Positions 16,895-24,563 of a stretch of DNA of 34,039 nucleotides are shown piece after piece (the first letter of the stretch is position 1; every line of letters begins with the position of its first letter). The stretch is from Desulfosporosinus lacus DSM 15449 (GTDB lineage: Bacteria > Bacillota > Desulfitobacteriia > Desulfitobacteriales > Desulfitobacteriaceae). Made by a program: the position numbers and the translations under genes. Location of the stretch: assembly GCF_900129935.1 (NCBI RefSeq), contig NZ_FQXJ01000035.1:1-34039 (forward strand). The letters are read 5' to 3'. The notes beneath the pieces were generated by a model, which saw nothing but the letters and a program-made list of their open reading frames with translations, had not been told where the DNA came from and did no database searches.

Positions 16895-17169
16895 GTTCTT
16901 CGTCCTCCTCTTGGTTCATAGTTTGTCAACAGGGAACTGATGACAATACTTCGTTAAGCGAATATTAGCACAACTATCCGCCTCTGTCTATAGATCCAGA
17001 ATATAGTATCATTAATTTTTTATATGATGATCCGTTAAATATATCTCAATTATCCTTGTAACTATAGTAATCTGACCTCTTTTTAATGGTTCTCATCTAT
17101 TATCTATACCTATAGTAATAATAACAATATATTATGATAATAAATTCTTATATGCCTAGAATTTAAAAT
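16895..17169. other. AT-rich intergenic region with a direct repeat
   Basis: No gene seen. CTATAGTAAT occurs at 17062-17071 and 17110-17119, 48 bases apart. No convincing promoter for the downstream DUF4352 gene was picked out. Confidence 0.35.
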
Positions 17170-17197
17170 GGGTTCTCACGCAACTCCGTGAAAACCC
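17170..17197 (-). terminator. terminator after MocR gene
   Basis: On the minus strand GGGTTTTCACG pairs with CGTGAGAACCC around GAGTTG, followed by ATTTTAAATT. It begins directly at the stop codon. Confidence 0.75.
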
Positions 17198-18592
17198 TCA
17201 ATCACCACAATTCCAAGCATCGTATAATAACTTTACGCCCTCTGATATTTCTATTTTACTTAATGCGCCATAACCTAATAAGAATGTATTCTCATATTTC
17301 TCTAACATTTGGCCAATAAAATAATCAGAGATAGGATAGACCTTGACACCCTTTTCAGTTGCAGCTTTTCGCATATCGTTTTCACTTTTACTTATTGCTG
17401 ATTTTATTAGCAAATGACTCCCTGCGCTCTCACCAACAATCTTAATATCATTACCAAAAATTGATAATTCTCTAATTAAGTGCCCCCTTTTATCTTTATA
17501 TAGCTTGCGCATTTTATTAAGATGTTTTTCATAATTACCTTCAGCAATAAATTTCGCGACAATTCTTTGTTCAAGAATCGATACTTCAGAACCGAATTCA
17601 GTGCATATCTTAGTGTAGTTTTTAAGCAATGTTAACGGTAATACCATATAACTTATCCTAATGGATGGCGCTATTGAAGTCGAAAATGTGCCAACATATA
17701 TGACCTTACCATTTTGATCGATACTTTGCAGGGATGGTAAAGGCTTTCTAATATATCTGAATTCACTGTCATAGTCATCTTCAATTATAAATCGTCCATC
17801 CGCTTCATTCGCAAAATTAAGCAACTCAACCCTTCTGCCTATAGGCATGCTGATTCCAAGAGGAAACTGATGGGACGGAGTCACATAAACCGCCACATTA
17901 GAAAGGTTTTTAAGAGGTTCAATCTCTATTCCCCTGTCATCTATAGGTATAGGTAAAATTGCATGTCCCATGTGTTCAAAGGTTTTATATGCCTTTCGAT
18001 AAACAGGGTTTTCCAAAGCTATAGAAGTATTATTGCTTAAGACAAGGCTCAAGGTACGCAATGAACTCTCGGTTCCTGCTCCAATAACTATTTGTCTTTC
18101 ATCACAGTTTACCCCTCTTGAGCTATGTAAAAAAGCAACTAATTCTCGCCTTAAATTCACATCTCCCTGCGCCATAGTTCTCTTTAGAATGCTATGGTCA
18201 AATTCATTAAAACAACTTTTAAAAATATTCCTCCATGTTTTATAGGGGAATGCATGGTGGTCAATATCACTGGGAGAAAAATCAATCTTGAGATTGGACA
18301 TACTTATATTTAGAGTGTTTTCTTGCTGAGTAACATTTATTCTGTGATATACGTCGATATCACAAACAAAGTATCCCTTCTTTGGGACAGCTATAATATA
18401 TCCCTCATCTAATAGCTGGCTGTATGCTGTATCAATCGTGTTAATGCTGACGCAAAGATGCTCAGATAGTTTTCTCTTTGAAGGAATTCTATCATGAGGC
18501 TTATAATTCTTACTCTGAATTTCAGCTTTTAACCAGTCATAAATTTGCCTATATAATGGTGCTTTATTCGTACATAATGGCAAAGTAATCAA
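17198..18592 (-). CDS. MocR/PdxR-type regulator (GntR HTH + aminotransferase fold) lacking the PLP lysine
   Basis: 464 aa, the normal length. An N-terminal GntR winged HTH (about 10-75; PSKRKLSEHLCVSINTIDTAYSQL) is joined to a fold-type I aminotransferase domain (about 105-460), with GAGTESSL, YVTPSHQFPLGI and IEDDYDSEFRY all in place. The expected PLP-lysine motif GTFSK is GTFST here (T305, codon at 17678-17680, in GTFSTSIAPSIRISY), so the internal aldimine cannot form in the usual way. Divergent from a pyridoxal kinase with a MocR-type operator between, so it is the likely PdxR-type regulator of vitamin B6 salvage. The TTG start has GGAGGGTG upstream. Calling it pdxR would go beyond the evidence. 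Confidence 0.87.
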   Translation of the reverse strand: MITLPLCTNKAPLYRQIYDWLKAEIQSKNYKPHDRIPSKRKLSEHLCVSINTIDTAYSQLLDEGYIIAVPKKGYFVCDIDVYHRINVTQQENTLNISMSNLKIDFSPSDIDHHAFPYKTWRNIFKSCFNEFDHSILKRTMAQGDVNLRRELVAFLHSSRGVNCDERQIVIGAGTESSLRTLSLVLSNNTSIALENPVYRKAYKTFEHMGHAILPIPIDDRGIEIEPLKNLSNVAVYVTPSHQFPLGISMPIGRRVELLNFANEADGRFIIEDDYDSEFRYIRKPLPSLQSIDQNGKVIYVGTFSTSIAPSIRISYMVLPLTLLKNYTKICTEFGSEVSILEQRIVAKFIAEGNYEKHLNKMRKLYKDKRGHLIRELSIFGNDIKIVGESAGSHLLIKSAISKSENDMRKAATEKGVKVYPISDYFIGQMLEKYENTFLLGYGALSKIEISEGVKLLYDAWNCGD

Positions 18593-18605
18593 AAGGCACC
18601 CTCCA

Positions 18606-18653
18606 AACTGTTACTATACATATATTGAAAACTGATACTTTTAGAGGTAACAG
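18606..18653. promoter_or_regulatory. three-site MocR/PdxR operator
   Basis: Two direct copies, CTGTTAC (18608-18614) and CTGATAC (18632-18638), start 24 bases apart, and one inverted copy is GTAACAG (18647-18653). Two direct repeats plus one inverted repeat in the divergent spacer is the layout reported for several MocR regulators. The inverted copy lies next to the -35 region of the kinase promoter. Confidence 0.65.
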
Positions 18654-18661
18654 ATATATTC

Positions 18662-18667
18662 TATAAT
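18662..18667 (+). promoter_or_regulatory. -10 box of pyridoxal kinase promoter
   Basis: Perfect TATAAT, with a poor -35 (around 18639-18644) overlapped by the operator, which fits an activated promoter. Start of transcription is expected near 18674. Confidence 0.5.
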
Positions 18668-18701
18668 CAATATATTAATTGTCAAGGAGGATTATTAGTT
18701 T

Positions 18702-19586
18702 ATGAACAAACAAAAGAGGGTAGCTGCAATTCACGATATCTCTTGTGTAGGCAGATGTTCACTTACGGTTGCCCTGCCCATTCTTTCAGCAGCAGGGTTT
18801 GACACAAGTGTATTGCCTACAGCGATTCTATCTACTCATACTGGCGGTTTTGAAGGTTTTACATATAGAGATTTAACGGAAGATATAAAACCTATTTCAG
18901 ATCATTGGCAATCACTTAATTTACATTTTGACGCTTTATACAGCGGGTTTTTGGGTTCCTTTGAACAGATTGACTTAGTAGCAGACCTATTTGACACTTT
19001 TAGAAGTAACGATACCTTGGTTATGGTTGACCCTGTGATGGCAGACAATGGTGTTTTGTACTCCATTTATTCGCCAGAAATGGCTAGGGGCATGACCAAA
19101 TTGTGCGCTAAGGCAGATATTATCGTCCCAAATTTGACTGAAGCAGCTTTCCTATTAGATGAGGATTATATTGGGGAAAATTATTCACAAGAATATATTG
19201 AAACAACCTTAAAAAAACTATCTTCCCTGGGATCAAAAATGGTTGTACTATCGGGTGTTACGTTTGAAAAAGACAAATTAGGAGCAGCCGCCTTTAATAG
19301 CGAAACAGGCAAGATTAGTTATTCCTTCAATGATAAGATTGACGGTTACTTTCATGGCACAGGGGATGTATTTGGGAGCGCCTTATTATCAGCGCTTTTA
19401 AATAATTTTCCTCTTGAAGAAGCAACACAAATAGCCGTAGATTATACTCATATGTGCATAAGTTTGACTCAAAAAGCAGAACTGGAAAAAAGATATGGCG
19501 TCTGCTTTGAAAAAGCAATCCCCTATCTAATCAAGAAATTAGGGTTATATACTGATCAAGTTACAATCAAATCGGAAAACTTTTAG
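18702..19586 (+). CDS. pdxY: pyridoxal/pyridoxamine kinase (PdxK/PdxY type)
   Basis: 294 aa ribokinase-fold enzyme that phosphorylates pyridoxal, pyridoxine or pyridoxamine with ATP, salvaging vitamin B6 in the cytoplasm. Typical motifs: AAIHDISCVGRCSLTVALP at the N terminus (S13 region binds the pyridine ring), ALYSGFLGS, VMVDPVMADNG (ATP site), PNLTEAAFLL and the anion-hole/catalytic loop DGYFHGTGDVFGSAL with catalytic D222. AAGGAGG lies nine bases before the ATG. The choice between PdxY and PdxK names is a matter of subfamily; the COG2240 type is clear. Transcribed away from the MocR gene and ends before the 29-bp hairpin. Confidence 0.92.
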   Translation: MNKQKRVAAIHDISCVGRCSLTVALPILSAAGFDTSVLPTAILSTHTGGFEGFTYRDLTEDIKPISDHWQSLNLHFDALYSGFLGSFEQIDLVADLFDTFRSNDTLVMVDPVMADNGVLYSIYSPEMARGMTKLCAKADIIVPNLTEAAFLLDEDYIGENYSQEYIETTLKKLSSLGSKMVVLSGVTFEKDKLGAAAFNSETGKISYSFNDKIDGYFHGTGDVFGSALLSALLNNFPLEEATQIAVDYTHMCISLTQKAELEKRYGVCFEKAIPYLIKKLGLYTDQVTIKSENF

Positions 19587-19628
19587 AAGAACAGCCGGTG
19601 ATGAGGCTAACATTTGCTCAAATTTAGT

Positions 19629-19692
19629 CTCGAATACACATACAGCGGGGGTATCCAAGATTCTGGATACCCCCGCTGTATGTGTATTCGAG
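19629..19692. repeat. perfect 29-bp inverted repeat between convergent genes
   Basis: Left arm 19629-19657 and right arm 19664-19692 are exact complements with a six-base loop (AGATTC). The arms contain GCGGGGGTATCCA. It sits between the converging kinase and chemoreceptor genes, so a bidirectional terminator role is likely, but neither side has a T-run. The stem is far longer than terminators normally have. Confidence 0.85.
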
Positions 19693-19708
19693 GCCTGTAT
19701 TAGACTGT

Positions 19709-20518
19709 TTAATTCTGACCCATTTTAAGGAGTTGCTTGGCCAAATCTTCTATCCTTACCAAACTATTGGCAATTTCCGTCACTTCATTAGCATGACTTT
19801 CGGTTACCTCCGTTAGTTGCTTAATAGCCTCAATTAAAAGCCCCACGGATGATTGAACCTCCTGGACATTTCTTTCAATTGCTTGAGTAGAGGAGTCTGT
19901 ATCCGTGGCAAGCTTCCTAACTTCTTCTGAAACAATGCTAAACCCTCGTCCATGCTCACCTGCCCGAGAAGCTTCAATCGCCGCATTGATCCCTAGAATT
20001 TTACTTTGTTTGGAAATTTTCTTGATTTCCTGTGTTAATTCGTTGGTTCTGCGCATCTCCTTGTTTACCTGTTCAATCTCTGAGTCCATACTTCTGAGTG
20101 TAGCCGCCAGTTCTTCAGTCGCAGCTGATAAATTGTGAGCTGATGAAGAAATCGTGACCACAGACTCAAGGATTTCCTGACCGGTTATAAGAAGATTGTC
20201 ATAATGCTCAAGGGAACAAGCAATAGCAAGGCAGCCAGCGATCTTTGACTCTTCAAAGATCGGTTGAGCGATACCGACAAAAGGTACTCCAAAAATTTCT
20301 TTCGACACCCGTCGTACAACGCGTTGTCCACTCGTAAGAGCTTCCAAAACATTTGAGCCTGGCGTAGGTGCATTTCCAAGCTTGGCTCTAGTATCAATTG
20401 TTTTTCCCGGGTAATAAGCAACTATCTTCTCAGTATCGAAAAGTGTAACGGCAGCGTCAACATTAAAAAATTTCTGAACTTCCTCAGCTATAATCTGGTA
20501 AGCCTCGAATTTTTTCAC
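19709..20518 (-). CDS. soluble cytoplasmic chemoreceptor-like protein
   Basis: 269 aa, without membrane segments or HAMP. Residues 1-115 form a small sensor domain (FNVDAAVTLFDTEKIVAYYPG ... AQPIFEESKIAGCLAIACS) of PAS/Cache-like alpha-beta character. A short helical linker leads to a reduced MCP signalling domain: KISKQSKILGINAAIEASRA and GRGFSIVSEEVRKLA are the conserved hairpin tip. The signalling hairpin is much shorter than in the two membrane receptors of this window. GTG start with GGAGGAAA. It stands alone, distant from the che operon, and could signal through that CheA or another. Confidence 0.85.
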   Translation of the reverse strand: MKKFEAYQIIAEEVQKFFNVDAAVTLFDTEKIVAYYPGKTIDTRAKLGNAPTPGSNVLEALTSGQRVVRRVSKEIFGVPFVGIAQPIFEESKIAGCLAIACSLEHYDNLLITGQEILESVVTISSSAHNLSAATEELAATLRSMDSEIEQVNKEMRRTNELTQEIKKISKQSKILGINAAIEASRAGEHGRGFSIVSEEVRKLATDTDSSTQAIERNVQEVQSSVGLLIEAIKQLTEVTESHANEVTEIANSLVRIEDLAKQLLKMGQN

Positions 20519-20658
20519 TTAATTTCCTCCACGTTTAAGATTACTGAAACAAAAGCCACAATATTCATTGTAAATTATAGAACGGATAATTTCAACAAAC
20601 ACCTGTTAATAGTCATTCCCGCCCATCATCTTATTAGGTTTCATATTTACCGCTGTTC

Positions 20659-22788
20659 TTAAACTGCCCATATCAGATTTTGTTTTTCACAGATGTCTTT
20701 CATGAAGGAACGCTGGGAACCATCCTTGAAGTGAACCAGAATCATATTTCCGTCCTCTTTCGCAATGATACCCTCTCCAAAGGTTCTATGTTCTATTACT
20801 AAACCAACAACAAAATCACTGGTCATATTTGCAGTTTCTTTTCGGATAACTTCTTCCGGATTTTCCCCTTTCATAACCAGAGAAGTCTCGCGAACAAAAC
20901 GAGAAGACTTCACATGTTTATTATGATAATAATCCATGGAGCATAAGGTTAAGTGCTGTTGAGCCCTGGTCATCCCTACATAGAACAGGCGCCTTTCCTC
21001 TTCCAATAATTCTTTCTGTCCACGTTGGTCGTTCTCAGGTATAACCCCTTCAACGAGGTCAAGCAGATAAACCCGTTCCCATTCTAATCCTTTAGCCGAA
21101 TGCATCGTTGAAAGTGTCACAGCATTACTGTGCTTATTTTTATAAGAAACCTTCATTTGCTCTTCTAGTAAGGTCAAGCGTTTGGCAAATTCTACTATGG
21201 CAGGTTCATTTTGAGCAATTGAGATTAGAATATCCAGGAGACTCCCGATATACTCTTCAGAAAACCCTAACGAGTCACATATTCGTTCAATCGCTTTATC
21301 ATATTCCAACTGGCTTCTGATAAAACGGATGGCCTTTGCAGGAGGAAGTATATTAAGCACCTTAAATTGTTTCTTGAGTTCTAAATACTCATTTTTACGC
21401 TTTGACGTAACCTCTGGTTGTTCTGCTAAGATCTCAAAGATTGAGCGGTCAATTGCCCTTTGCTTAAGATAATCGAGTTGTTGCTTTCTAATATGACAAT
21501 TAAGCTTAGACCAAATCTTCTCTAAGATTGGCAAGCTTTTATCACTAAAAGAGAAGCGCAAAAAGTTTAGAATATCATTTATAACCCAGTGTGAGAAAAA
21601 CTTCTGCTTGCCTGCCTCTCTCATATAAAAGGGAATATTAGCCCTGCTTAACTCTTCAGCCAAACAAATTGCAGATAGATTATTGCGGTAAAGCACCCCT
21701 ATCTTTGACAAATCTTTTTTACTTCTAAGTTCATGGACTAAAAACTGATATTGCTCCCTTATTCCTGTAAAGTGCTCTATTCGAAGTATGTCTCCCGCAG
21801 GATTCTTCGTGAACATTTCTTTATCAAAACGCAACTTATTGGAACGAATGAACCCACGGGCTGCGTCCACAATTTGAGGGGTTGAGCGGAAATTCTGTTC
21901 CATGCGCAGAATCTTTGCACCAGGATATGTTTGTTCAAAATTTAATAAATACTCCGGCTCGGCGGCTCTAAACCCAAAGATGCTCTGGTCATCATCCCCG
22001 ACTGCAAAAATATTGCCTTTAGGTTTTACGACGATTTCAATGATCTTATGTTGGAGAAGAGAAGTGTCTTGGCTTTCATCAGTGAGTATATAGTCAAAGC
22101 GCTTGCGATAAGCCTCAAGACACTTAGTGTTTTCATTTAGCTCCTGGAACGCAATGGAAAGCATGTCATCATAGTCGATCAACCTTGGCTGACTATTTCT
22201 CTTATACTCCTCATAGTCGTTATAAATTAATGGGAAGTTCTTGATATCTGCCTTCTTAAACTCTTCAGGCTGCCTTAAAGTGTTTTTTACATAACAGATG
22301 ATATTCTGTAACCCTTCCAGTTGCTCGTCCGTAATTGCTGAAGCATTGTGCTTTTCATAGATTCTACGCAGGACCCCTGTCTTGCTTTCAGCGCCTTTTT
22401 GTTCCTCAATAATCTCGAACCGAGTGTCCCTTTGACGAAAGGCTGACCGAACCACTTCATAGGCGAAACTATGGATTGTTGAAAATTTAATTTCTTTGTT
22501 AGTTTGGTTTTCCGTGTCAGCCTTAACTCCAAACCTTTCCAAATATCGCTCACGCATTTCTTTTGCGGCCGCCCGTCCGAAGGTCAGACAAAGAATCGCT
22601 CGGGGATCCACCCTTTTTACTCGTATTAAGTAAGCTATGCGAACTGTTAGAACCGTCGTCTTTCCCGCGCCTGGAACAGCCAAGAGCAATAGCGGCCCCT
22701 GATCATGGATGACTGCCCCTTTTTGTTGTGTTGTTAAATTAAGTCCGCTTTTTTCGATATCTGCAAAGAATTCCTTTTCGTTTACCAA
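20659..22788 (-). CDS. UvrD/PcrA/Rep-like superfamily 1 3'-5' DNA helicase
   Basis: 709 aa. Q-motif and Walker A (TTQQKGAVIHDQGP, AVPGAGKTT with K43), Ia (CLTFGRAAAKEM), II (TDESQDTSLLQ, D237-E238), III (GDDDQSIFGFRAAEPEYLL), IV (MEQNFRSTPQIVDAA), V (LSTMHSAKGLEWERVYL) and VI (RRLFYVGMTRAQ) are all present. The C-terminal piece GLVIEHRTFGEGIIAKED is the Tudor-like module also found at the end of PcrA. Motif II is DESQD rather than the usual DEFQD. It unwinds DNA using ATP. It is shorter than UvrD/PcrA proper and probably a second paralogue. TTG start with GGGAGAG. Confidence 0.92.
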   Translation of the reverse strand: MVNEKEFFADIEKSGLNLTTQQKGAVIHDQGPLLLLAVPGAGKTTVLTVRIAYLIRVKRVDPRAILCLTFGRAAAKEMRERYLERFGVKADTENQTNKEIKFSTIHSFAYEVVRSAFRQRDTRFEIIEEQKGAESKTGVLRRIYEKHNASAITDEQLEGLQNIICYVKNTLRQPEEFKKADIKNFPLIYNDYEEYKRNSQPRLIDYDDMLSIAFQELNENTKCLEAYRKRFDYILTDESQDTSLLQHKIIEIVVKPKGNIFAVGDDDQSIFGFRAAEPEYLLNFEQTYPGAKILRMEQNFRSTPQIVDAARGFIRSNKLRFDKEMFTKNPAGDILRIEHFTGIREQYQFLVHELRSKKDLSKIGVLYRNNLSAICLAEELSRANIPFYMREAGKQKFFSHWVINDILNFLRFSFSDKSLPILEKIWSKLNCHIRKQQLDYLKQRAIDRSIFEILAEQPEVTSKRKNEYLELKKQFKVLNILPPAKAIRFIRSQLEYDKAIERICDSLGFSEEYIGSLLDILISIAQNEPAIVEFAKRLTLLEEQMKVSYKNKHSNAVTLSTMHSAKGLEWERVYLLDLVEGVIPENDQRGQKELLEEERRLFYVGMTRAQQHLTLCSMDYYHNKHVKSSRFVRETSLVMKGENPEEVIRKETANMTSDFVVGLVIEHRTFGEGIIAKEDGNMILVHFKDGSQRSFMKDICEKQNLIWAV

Positions 22789-22911
22789 ATTAACTCTCCC
22801 ACTTTTATAATTCCGTTATCCAACTATACTTTAGTATTTTATCATTGACATTCATAATAGTATATAATCCGACATCTGAAAGATCTGAGTTCGCTGCACA
22901 ATAGTCAGTAA

Positions 22912-22936
22912 AAGGCACTCAATTCTTGAGTGCCTT
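22912..22936 (-). terminator. hairpin after thiolase gene
   Basis: AAGGCACTCA and TGAGTGCCTT form a perfect 10-bp stem with a five-base loop. On the minus strand it is followed by TTACTGAC, a weak T-run. Confidence 0.6.
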
Positions 22937-22975
22937 CAGATCATAACAATACCTAATTTCATCATCTCTTTTTTA

Positions 22976-24157
22976 TCAAACACGCTCAATAATCAACGCT
23001 TTACCCATGCCGCCCCCAATGCACAAAGTAGCCAGACCATATCTTAGGTTTCTGCGCATCATCTCATAAAGAAGCGTAACAACGATTCTAGCTCCGGTAC
23101 ATCCCACCGGATGTCCTAACCCAACGCCGCTTCCATTGACATTAACAATCGAACGATTCAACTCCAATAATTTCTCCACAGCAATATACTGTGCCGCAAA
23201 GGCTTCGTTCACCTCAAAGAGATCAATATCACCCAGGGTCAGGTTAGCCTTTTGCAATGCCTTCTTAACGGCCGGCACAGGTCCATACCCCATGAGTTCA
23301 GGTTCAACTCCGGCAACTGCATAAGACACTATTCTAGCTAGTGGCTTAACCCCAAGTTCCTTAACTTTTCTTTCTGAGGCCAGTACCACCGCAGCTGCCC
23401 CATCATTGAGTCCCGAACTGTTTCCGGCAGTGACGGTACCATCCTTGATAAAACTTGGCTTTAATTTAGCAAGATCCTCCATGGTTAAACCATCCCTCGG
23501 ATGTTCATCTGTATCTACAACGTTTGACTTGCCCTTCTTTAAGGCGATGGTGACTGGTACGATTTCCTCTTTAAACCGACCGTTCTTGATAGCATTCAGG
23601 GCATTTTGATGACTTCTGAGCGCTATTAAATCTTGCTCTTCTCGGGTAATACCGTACTTTGTTGCCAAATTTTCTGCTGTTTGGCCCATCAAGATATGAT
23701 CGATCGGGTCCTCTAATAGTTCCCATACCGAGTCTTTTATCTCTCCATGTTGAAGCCGTTGTCCCCAGCGTGTACTTTTTAGCAAATAAGGAGAAGAACT
23801 CATACATTCTACTCCTCCGGCTAAGACTAGTTCAGAATCTCCTAAGCGAATTTCCTGCGTACCGGACACGATGGCCTGCATCGCTGAACTGCATTGTCTT
23901 TGGACAGTAAATGCGGTTACCTCTTTGGGAAAACCAGCCTTTAATGAGACGACCCTTGCTACATTAGGCTCATCTGTCCTTTGGATACAGTTTCCTAAGA
24001 TCACCTCATCAAACTGGCTTTTATCGACTATACCTGCTCTTTTCACAGCTTCTTGTGCCGGAAACAAGGCGAGTTCGTTAGGGAGCAGGGTCTTTAATGA
24101 GCCGCCGAAATCTCCTATGGGTGTCCGAGCCCCAGATAAAATAAAAACCTCTTGCAC
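22976..24157 (-). CDS. acetyl-CoA C-acetyltransferase (thiolase)
   Basis: 393 aa. Catalytic C89 ([12 protein letters not shown]), H349 ([12 protein letters not shown]) and C379 (CIGGGMGKA) are spaced exactly as in Zoogloea-type biosynthetic/degradative thiolase. It condenses two acetyl-CoA to acetoacetyl-CoA or cleaves 3-ketoacyl-CoA; direction and chain length cannot be told. Start: an ATG at 24181 lies almost at the predicted transcription start, while AAGGAG sits nine bases before the GTG at 24157, and the GTG gives the canonical length and N terminus ([15 protein letters not shown]). It lies downstream of acs on the same strand, but a terminator and its own -10 box separate them. Confidence 0.93.
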   Translation of the reverse strand: MQEVFILSGARTPIGDFGGSLKTLLPNELALFPAQEAVKRAGIVDKSQFDEVILGNCIQRTDEPNVARVVSLKAGFPKEVTAFTVQRQCSSAMQAIVSGTQEIRLGDSELVLAGGVECMSSSPYLLKSTRWGQRLQHGEIKDSVWELLEDPIDHILMGQTAENLATKYGITREEQDLIALRSHQNALNAIKNGRFKEEIVPVTIALKKGKSNVVDTDEHPRDGLTMEDLAKLKPSFIKDGTVTAGNSSGLNDGAAAVVLASERKVKELGVKPLARIVSYAVAGVEPELMGYGPVPAVKKALQKANLTLGDIDLFEVNEAFAAQYIAVEKLLELNRSIVNVNGSGVGLGHPVGCTGARIVVTLLYEMMRRNLRYGLATLCIGGGMGKALIIERV

Positions 24158-24191
24158 TGCGCTCAACTCCTTACTTTTCATTTACCAGAAC

Positions 24192-24197
24192 ATTATA
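24192..24197 (-). promoter_or_regulatory. extended -10 promoter of thiolase gene
   Basis: TG-A-TATAAT on the minus strand (extended -10) without a good -35. Expected start near 24185. Confidence 0.55.
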
Positions 24198-24290
24198 TCA
24201 CTTTCCCGTAAAAATGAGGTTTACTTTATCAGAAAATTCAGTTGAAAATAGTAGTATGCTTCTCCTTCTCTAAGATGTATGTTTACAATT

Positions 24291-24339
24291 AAAAACGCTC
24301 ACGAAGATCTTACTTTTTGATTGTAAGATCTCCCTGAGC
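24291..24339 (-). terminator. terminator after acs
   Basis: On the minus strand GCTCA + AGATCTTAC pairs with GTAAGATCT + TGAGC around a three-base internal bulge pair, followed by GTTTTTAA. Strong intrinsic terminator. Confidence 0.8.
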
Positions 24340-24390
24340 TTTATTAATTTCGCATCCATTCTTAATCTGCATTTCTAAATAATAGTCTTC

Positions 24391-24420
24391 TTGTTACTAA
24401 CAAATCCAGGATTCTTGTTA
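24391..24420. promoter_or_regulatory. TTGTTA/TAACAA dyad cluster
   Basis: TTGTTACTAACAA (24391-24403) is a near-perfect palindrome, and another TTGTTAC follows at 24415. MarR-family sites look like this, but no promoter is near. It lies between the acs extension stop and the acs terminator. Confidence 0.25.
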
Positions 24421-24435
24421 CGTTTGTGTTATTAT

Positions 24436-24563
24436 TTAGGCAACATAATAGCTAATCATTTTAAGATATCCCTGCCCTGAATTGCCATACTCATCAATTA
24501 GAATTAACCCTTGTTCTCTTGTAAAGTTTACGTCGTTGTCTCTAGCCCATTGAACCACAAAAA
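24436..24563 (-). pseudogene. out-of-frame continuation of the acs C-terminal extension
   Basis: Directly after the run TTTTT (24563-24559, minus strand) the next frame encodes 40 residues, [17 protein letters not shown]... to ...GQGYLKMISYYVA, ending at a stop at 24436-24438. Removing one T joins it smoothly to acs (...[14 protein letters not shown]). In the annotated frame acs instead ends six codons later (CGSMG). Either a recent frameshift, a homopolymer sequencing error or programmed slippage. Confidence 0.6.

Noticed and set aside
18400-18700. THF, TPP or other metabolite riboswitch in the pyridoxal kinase leader.
   Set aside because: The leader is only about 28 bases and shows no conserved aptamer core; the MocR operator explains the spacer.
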